From WHSW01 sp963749365 (GTDB taxonomy: Bacteria; Actinomycetota; Thermoleophilia; Solirubrobacterales; 70-9), in assembly GCA_963749365.1 (NCBI GenBank), contig CAVVME010000004.1:248001-312000 (forward strand): DNA of 64,000 nucleotides, written 5' to 3'. Shown in pieces: positions 59,536-64,000 of the stretch (positions are counted from its first letter, which is position 1; every line of letters starts with the position of its first letter). Made by a program: the position numbers and the translations under genes. A model generated the notes under the pieces. The model did no database searches and had not been told where the DNA came from. It was given only the letters and a program-made list of their open reading frames with translations.

Positions 59536-59537
59536 CG

Positions 59538-60695
59538 ATGGCGGCGAGAGCAAAGGTGGCGATCGCGCTGCTCGCATGCGCGTCGGCGCTCGCGGCGGCC
59601 ACCTCGGGGGCGCTCGCCGACGAGTACGCGCCGAAGGGCGGCCACGCCTTCCACGGCGTCTCCGACACCGGCTACGCCAGCGACCTGTTCGAGTTCTCCG
59701 ACCAGGTCCAGGCCCACCAGGCGGTGCTCCAGGACTTCTTTCACTGGCGCGTGCCGCTGACCACCGGGGCGCTTTACCGCTGGGGCGCCACCGACACCCG
59801 CGGCGTGCTCAGCCTCTCGACCGCCCCCGGCGGCGGGGCCGAGGTGATCACCCCGCGACAGATCGCCCGCGGGCGCGACGACCGCTATGTCCTGCGCCTC
59901 GCGCGGACGATCGAGGAGACGGGCCAAACCGTCTACATCCGGCTGATGCCGGAGATGAACGGGCACTGGAACCCCTACTCGGCCTTCAACGCCGACGGCT
60001 CGGCGCGCGACCGCGCTCACTCGGCGCATTGGTTTCGCAAGGCGTGGCGGCGCTTCGCGCTGCTGGTTCGCGGCGGGAGCCGAAAGCGCGTCAACGAGCG
60101 CCTGGTGAGGAGGGGCATGCCGCGGATTCTGCGCGCCGACTCCCAGAGCGACCCCGTCTATGAGGGCGGTGCGGACGGCGAGCCGCTACAGGTGCCCGAG
60201 CGCCTGCCGACCCCACGGGTGGCGCTGATGTGGGTGCCGCAGAGCTTCGGCTCGCCGAACATCGCCGGCAACCAGCCCGCCGACTACTGGCCCGGCGGCA
60301 GGTACGTCGACTGGGTCGGCTTCGACATCTACGCGAAGTTCGCCGGCGCCTTCGACCGGGGCAAGGCCTTCTTCTCCCGCTACCGCCACAAGCCGTTCGT
60401 GATCGGCGAGTACGGGCCCTGGGACAACGACCAGGGCGGCGCCTTCACCGACCGGCTGTTCGACTGGGCCGAGGCCCACGACCGGATCAAGATGTTGCTC
60501 TATTACCGCGGCGTCGATCCCGACAACGCCTACAACCTCCAGCACTACCCGGGGGCGCGCCGGGTGATCCGGCGCCACCTCAACAAGCCGCGCTGGGTCG
60601 AGTTCGCCCCCGGCGTCAAGCAGCTCGACGACCCGCCGCCACCGGAGCGCCTGCGGCTCCCGCAGGCGCCGGTCCGCCGGCCGGGCGGCGCCTGA
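59538..60695 (+). CDS. secreted GH26-type endo-beta-mannanase-like glycosidase
   Basis: 385 residues from ATG 59538. Signal peptide 1-27 (ending SGALADE). The (beta/alpha)8 domain has the acid/base glutamate in RLMPEMNGHWNPY (about 137) and the nucleophile glutamate in VIGEYGPWDND (about 289), the two landmarks of glycoside hydrolase family 26. Also present are WVPQSFGSPNI and YVDWVGFDIYAKF. It would cut mannan-type or related polysaccharides outside the cell. Many actinobacterial relatives are uncharacterised, so substrate is open. Convergent with the esterase gene (6-base gap). Confidence 0.8.
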   Translation: MAARAKVAIALLACASALAAATSGALADEYAPKGGHAFHGVSDTGYASDLFEFSDQVQAHQAVLQDFFHWRVPLTTGALYRWGATDTRGVLSLSTAPGGGAEVITPRQIARGRDDRYVLRLARTIEETGQTVYIRLMPEMNGHWNPYSAFNADGSARDRAHSAHWFRKAWRRFALLVRGGSRKRVNERLVRRGMPRILRADSQSDPVYEGGADGEPLQVPERLPTPRVALMWVPQSFGSPNIAGNQPADYWPGGRYVDWVGFDIYAKFAGAFDRGKAFFSRYRHKPFVIGEYGPWDNDQGGAFTDRLFDWAEAHDRIKMLLYYRGVDPDNAYNLQHYPGARRVIRRHLNKPRWVEFAPGVKQLDDPPPPERLRLPQAPVRRPGGA

Positions 60696-60701
60696 GCCGC
60701 C

Positions 60702-61598
60702 TCAGCGCTGGGCGTTGGCGAGGTCCATCGCGTAGTAGAGGAAGTAGTCGGACTGCTCTGAGATCAGGGTCGTCCAGCCGAGGCCGTGGCCGGCGCCCTG
60801 GATCACCTCGAGCACGGTGAAGATGTCGGCCCCGTACATCGCCGCCGCGTTGCGGACCGCCCACTCGAACGGGACCGTGTCGTCCTCGCTGCCGTGAAAG
60901 AAGATCGCCGGCGGGTCGTCCGCGTCGATGTACTCGTTGGTCGGCGCCCCGCCGGAGACCGAGACGGCGGCGCGGATCGCGGAGGAAAAGCCCGGGTTGC
61001 CGCTGCCGCCCGGGTCCTCGGAGCGCCAGTCAACGAGCAGCGAGGTGACCGCACCGGCCGAGCTCCCGGCCATCGCGATCCGATCGGTGTCGACGGCGTA
61101 GGTGGCCGCGTTGGCGCGGAGCCAGCGCACCGCGGCCTGGGCGTCGTGCTGGGCCGCGAGCGCCGCCTGCTCGCACTCCGGGGGCGGGGTCGGGTCGCCG
61201 CCGCAGCCGTTCTCGGAGAGCAGGCGGTAGTTGATCGACGCGGCGACGTAGCCGCGGCGGGCGAAGAAGGTGGCCTGTGTGGCGCCGCTCGACTTGTCGC
61301 CGGCGGTGAAGCCGCCGCCGTGGACCCAGATCAGCGCCGGGCGCCGGGTGACCGTGTCGCCGCGTGGCAGATAGAGGTCGAGCTCGAGCTCAACCGGGTT
61401 TCCCTGCGCGTCCGGGGCGTTGCCGTAGACGATGTCGCGGGTCACGTCGACCGTGCTGAAGACCGCGTCGCGGTAGCGGATCGTGCCGTCGCCCGGCGGC
61501 CTCGGCAGCGTGCATCCGGCGAGCACGGCGAGGACGAGAACGGCGACGATCGCGACAGCCGCTCTGCCCGACCGCCCTCTGCTCGATCCGATGCTCAC
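60702..61598 (-). CDS. alpha/beta-hydrolase lipoprotein (esterase)
   Basis: 298 residues from GTG 61598 (GGAGG 4 bases upstream). Lipobox VLAGC gives lipidated Cys29. The alpha/beta-hydrolase core has the oxyanion motif IWVHGGGF (about 92-99), nucleophile elbow GSSAGA (Ser about 178), acid in EDDTVP and base His in GAGHG. This is the BD-FAE/hormone-sensitive-lipase-like esterase pattern. Downstream of the sigma factor gene by 18 bases on the same strand; co-transcription is likely. Acyl or acetyl esters of polysaccharide are plausible substrates next to the mannanase. Confidence 0.85.
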   Translation of the reverse strand: MSIGSSRGRSGRAAVAIVAVLVLAVLAGCTLPRPPGDGTIRYRDAVFSTVDVTRDIVYGNAPDAQGNPVELELDLYLPRGDTVTRRPALIWVHGGGFTAGDKSSGATQATFFARRGYVAASINYRLLSENGCGGDPTPPPECEQAALAAQHDAQAAVRWLRANAATYAVDTDRIAMAGSSAGAVTSLLVDWRSEDPGGSGNPGFSSAIRAAVSVSGGAPTNEYIDADDPPAIFFHGSEDDTVPFEWAVRNAAAMYGADIFTVLEVIQGAGHGLGWTTLISEQSDYFLYYAMDLANAQR

Positions 61599-61616
61599 AC
61601 TCCCTCCGCGCTCACC

Positions 61617-62126
61617 CTACCCGCTGCGGCGCCGGGCCCGCAGCGCGGCGCGGCCCTCGGCGAGCAGCCGGTTGAGCTTCGTGTAGCTCCACCCGCAAAG
61701 GCCGCAGATCTCGGCGTAGCTGTAGCCCTCGGCCTGGAGCACGATCGCGAGTCGCTCGCCGGGCTTGAGCGCGGCGAGCGCCAGCCGCGCCTCGGCCACC
61801 TGCTCGGCGCGCTCGACCCGCTCGGCCGGACCGGGGAAGTCCGACGGGGTCGCATCGAGAGCAGCGGTGTCGATGCCGCGATCGCGGGCACGCCGGACGG
61901 CGAGCGCCTCGCGCCGAGTGACGACCGTCATCCAGGCAGCGAGCCGCCCGCCCTCGATCGGCGGCGCCTTGGTCAACAGCACGAGCAGCGCTCGCTGCAG
62001 CGCGTCGTCGGCGTCGTCGGTGCAGATCGAGACTCGCCGGGCGACCCGCCGCAGCTGCGGGCCGGCGACCTCGAACAGCTCCGCGGCGGCGCGCGCGCGA
62101 TCGTGCCGAGGGGCTGCAGGCTCCAC
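61617..62126 (-). CDS. ECF-type RNA polymerase sigma factor
   Basis: 169 residues from GTG 62126. Region 2 (about 18-80, with DADDALQRALLVLLTKA and LAAWMTVVTRREALA) and region 4 (about 115-165, with ALKPGERLAIVLQAEGYSYAEICGLCGWSYTKLNRLLAEG) are present without region 3, the ECF layout. No anti-sigma gene is next to it; the following gene is a lipoprotein esterase. Its -10 region overlaps the divergent promoter of the UDP-sugar gene 60 bases away. Confidence 0.85.
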   Translation of the reverse strand: MEPAAPRHDRARAAAELFEVAGPQLRRVARRVSICTDDADDALQRALLVLLTKAPPIEGGRLAAWMTVVTRREALAVRRARDRGIDTAALDATPSDFPGPAERVERAEQVAEARLALAALKPGERLAIVLQAEGYSYAEICGLCGWSYTKLNRLLAEGRAALRARRRSG

Positions 62127-62170
62127 ACCACGAGCAAGCCCAGGCGCCGCCGGCGTGCCCCCCGCGCCGG

Positions 62171-62176
62171 TATCCT
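62171..62176 (+). promoter_or_regulatory. -10 box TATCCT before ATG 62186
   Basis: TATCCT is followed by 9 bases and ATG 62186; no ribosome site. The 60-base gap to the sigma factor start on the other strand must hold both promoters. Confidence 0.5.
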
Positions 62177-62185
62177 CGCCGCGCG

Positions 62186-63133
62186 ATGGTCACCTGCATA
62201 GTCACCGGCGGGGCGGGCTTCCTCGGCTCGCACATGTGCGATCACCTGCTCGCCGCCGGGCACCGCGTGATCTGCGTCGACAACCTCGATACCGGGTCGC
62301 TGCAGAACATCGAGCACATCCGCTCGGGCGAGTTCAGCTTCGTCCAGCACGACCTGACCGAGCCCCTGTTCCACGATGAGCGGGTCGACGTCGTCTATCA
62401 CCTCGCCTCGCCCGCGAGCCCGATCGACTACCTGCGCCTGCCCCTGCATACGCTCAAGGTCGGCTCCTACGGAACCCACCACATGCTCGGGCTGGCGAAG
62501 CTGCACCGGGCCCGCTTCGTGCTCGCCTCGACCTCGGAGGTCTACGGCGACCCCCAGGTCCACCCGCAGCCCGAGTCCTACTGGGGCCACGTGAACCCGA
62601 TCGGGCCGCGCGGGGTCTACGACGAGGCGAAGCGCTACGCCGAGGCGCTGACGATGGCCTACCACCGCCAACAGGGCGTCGACACGGGCATCGTCCGAAC
62701 CTTCAACAGCTACGGCTCGCGGATGAGGCCGCATGACGGGCGGGCGATCCCGACCTTCCTGCGCCAGGCGCTGCAGGACAAGCCGCTGACTGTGTTCGGG
62801 GACGGCAGTCAGACGCGCAGCTTCTGTTACGTCGATGATCAGATCCGCGGCTACGTGGCGATGGCCGAGTCCGACGTGCACGAGCCGGTCAACATCGGCA
62901 ACCCGTTCGAGTTCACCCTGCTCGAGCTGGCCGAGGTCGTGATCGAGGTGACCGAGTCACGCTCGGAAATCGTCTTCGAGGCGCTCCCGGTCGACGATCC
63001 ACAGGTGCGCCAGCCCGACATCGCGCGGGCCAAGCAGCTGCTCGGCTGGGAGCCGGAGGTCGACCTGCGTGAGGGCCTGCGGATGACGATCGAGCACGCC
63101 GGCGTCGAGCGGCTCGTCGGCGCGGGCGATTAG
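62186..63133 (+). CDS. UDP-glucuronate decarboxylase (UDP-xylose synthase)
   Basis: 315 residues of the extended short-chain dehydrogenase fold. NAD-binding TGGAGFLGSHMCD at 7-19; substrate and catalytic motifs SPASPIDYLRLP, LASTSEVYGDP, GVYDEAKRYAEALTM (the YxxxK pair) and RTFNSYGSRMRPHDGR are those of UXS rather than of dTDP-glucose dehydratase. It makes UDP-xylose from UDP-glucuronate for cell-surface glycans. A glycosyltransferase gene starts 32 bases downstream on the same strand. Confidence 0.92.
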   Translation: MVTCIVTGGAGFLGSHMCDHLLAAGHRVICVDNLDTGSLQNIEHIRSGEFSFVQHDLTEPLFHDERVDVVYHLASPASPIDYLRLPLHTLKVGSYGTHHMLGLAKLHRARFVLASTSEVYGDPQVHPQPESYWGHVNPIGPRGVYDEAKRYAEALTMAYHRQQGVDTGIVRTFNSYGSRMRPHDGRAIPTFLRQALQDKPLTVFGDGSQTRSFCYVDDQIRGYVAMAESDVHEPVNIGNPFEFTLLELAEVVIEVTESRSEIVFEALPVDDPQVRQPDIARAKQLLGWEPEVDLREGLRMTIEHAGVERLVGAGD

Positions 63134-63164
63134 CACTGCCGCAGGCGGGCACGGGAGCGCCGCT

Positions 63165-64000
63165 TTGCGGATCGCCCACCTGACCGCCACCTTTCCTCCC
63201 TACCGCGGCGGCGCCGGCAACACCGCCTTTCGCTTCGCCCGCGAGCAGGCCGAACGCGGCCACCGGGTCGAGGTCTTCACCGCCCCGGCGCCGGGCGATC
63301 CGCCCGACCCGGGCGGCGCGATCGTGCACCGGATCGAGCCTCTGCTGGCGTTCGGCAACGCCCCCCTGATCCCGTCGCTGGCGCGGATTGAGGGCTTCGA
63401 CGTCGTCCACCTGCATTATCCGTTCATCTTCGGCTCGGAGCTCACCCTGCTCGGCCGGCTGCGGGCCCGCGGCCGCGCTCAGGCGCTGCTCATCCACTAC
63501 AAGAACCGGCTCGTTGGAACCGGGATTCGCGGGGCGCTGTTCGAGGCCTACGAGCGCTCCGTCGCACCGCTCCTGATCCGCGCCGCGGACCGAGTCTGCG
63601 TGCTCTCCGCCGACCACGCCGGCTCGGTCTCCTACCTGCACCGAACCGCGAGCGCCGAGCCGGCGAAGCTGGTCGAGATGCCGAACGGGGTCGACGCGGA
63701 GCAGTTCTCCCCGGGCCCCGACGCGGGGCTCCGGACGCGGCTAGGGATCCCCGACGACGCGATCGTCGCCGCCTTCGTCGCGACCCTCGACCGCGCCCAC
63801 CACTTCAAGCGGCTCGACCTCGCGGTCGAGGCCCTGGCGCGGCTCGCAGAGCCCCGCGCGCACCTGGTCGTCGCCGGTGGTGGGGAGCTGCTCGACCGCT
63901 ATCGCGCCGACGCCGTGCGGGCCGGGGTCGAGGGGCGCGTTCACTTCCTCGGCGCCGTTCCCCATCCCGAGCTGCCGGCGGTGCTGCGCGCCTGCGACCT
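63165..64000 (+). CDS. GT4-family glycosyltransferase, 3' end outside window
   Basis: Frame from TTG 63165 with GGGAG 7 bases upstream, open to the window end (about 278 residues seen). GT-B N-terminal domain: LTATFPPYRGGAGNTAFRFA, VVHLHYPFIFG and VEMPNGVDAEQFSPG. The start of the C-terminal domain is FVATLDRAHHFKRLDLAVEALARL, VVAGGGELLDRY and VHFLGAVPHPELPAVL. Follows the UDP-xylose synthase gene by 31 bases, so a xylose-containing glycan is possible. The donor site is only partly in view. Confidence 0.88.
   Translation, partial: MRIAHLTATFPPYRGGAGNTAFRFAREQAERGHRVEVFTAPAPGDPPDPGGAIVHRIEPLLAFGNAPLIPSLARIEGFDVVHLHYPFIFGSELTLLGRLRARGRAQALLIHYKNRLVGTGIRGALFEAYERSVAPLLIRAADRVCVLSADHAGSVSYLHRTASAEPAKLVEMPNGVDAEQFSPGPDAGLRTRLGIPDDAIVAAFVATLDRAHHFKRLDLAVEALARLAEPRAHLVVAGGGELLDRYRADAVRAGVEGRVHFLGAVPHPELPAVLRACD

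Noticed and set aside
1..64000. rRNA genes, CRISPR arrays, complete insertion sequences, replication origin
   Set aside because: Looked for on both strands; no rRNA-like sequence, transposase, integrase, cas gene, or dnaA-box cluster was recognised.

Overview
The window is very GC-rich, dense, protein-coding bacterial DNA. Three things point to an actinobacterium, most probably a Thermoleophilia/Solirubrobacterales-type lineage: the SnoaL/NTF2 proteins beginning MSEENVKIVRQGF, tRNA genes without an encoded CCA, and many genes that start 6-10 bases after a TANNNT -10 box (likely leaderless mRNAs). This placement is inferred from gene content; there is no rRNA in the window. Several otherwise well-conserved genes carry frameshifts (about 1.35, 1.83, 2.11, 11.61, 16.83 and 37.54 kb), so either the assembly has residual indels or a pseudogene class is present.

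Layout. 1-3.2 kb: the end of a surface-glycan-type locus (NoeA-like methyltransferase, small membrane protein, frameshifted GT-C membrane glycosyltransferase). 3.2-11.9 kb: membrane and secreted proteins, a compact divergent arsenic module (arsR-arsI facing arsC), a cNMP-binding/glutaredoxin-like/thioredoxin-reductase-like fusion, a large secreted repeat protein, LtrA and a PH-like protein. 11.9-18.2 kb: a region cut up by three copies of the 3' part of tRNA-Arg(ACG), one intact and two partial. The partial copies bracket a potassium module (KimA-like importer, KdpD-like kinase, KdpE) and a stretch of element debris with two SnoaL genes. This looks like a tRNA-nested island with integration scars. 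18.2-27.8 kb: one gene for a secreted multidomain protein of about 3,200 residues.

27.9-39.2 kb: an HD-domain (PhnZ-like) oxygenase candidate, an MBL-fold hydrolase, a wax-ester/diacylglycerol acyltransferase, two NarL-type regulators divergent from a soluble histidine kinase, and a tandem pair of secreted galactose-oxidase-like copper-radical oxidases. The second oxidase is fused to seven FG-GAP repeats and frameshifted next to a copper ligand.

39.3-52.6 kb: a putative sulfated surface-polysaccharide locus. Five overlapping minus-strand genes encode a methyltransferase-like protein, a tandem GT2, a GT4-sulfotransferase fusion, a Wzt-like ATPase and a Wzm-like permease. Diverging from them are a sulfotransferase-GT4 fusion with the opposite domain order and a stand-alone sulfotransferase. 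The inferred logic is glycan assembly, sulfation from PAPS and ABC export.

52.7-64 kb: an L,D-transpeptidase lipoprotein with a Tat-exported flavin amine oxidase, tRNA-Ser(GCT), a PLP amino-acid deaminase/aldolase convergent with a sugar-lactone oxidase, tRNA-Ser(TGA), a K+ channel, a GH26-type mannanase, an ECF sigma factor with a lipoprotein esterase, UDP-glucuronate decarboxylase and the start of another GT4. Much of the window is therefore cell-envelope and extracellular carbohydrate biology, with separate arsenic and potassium modules.
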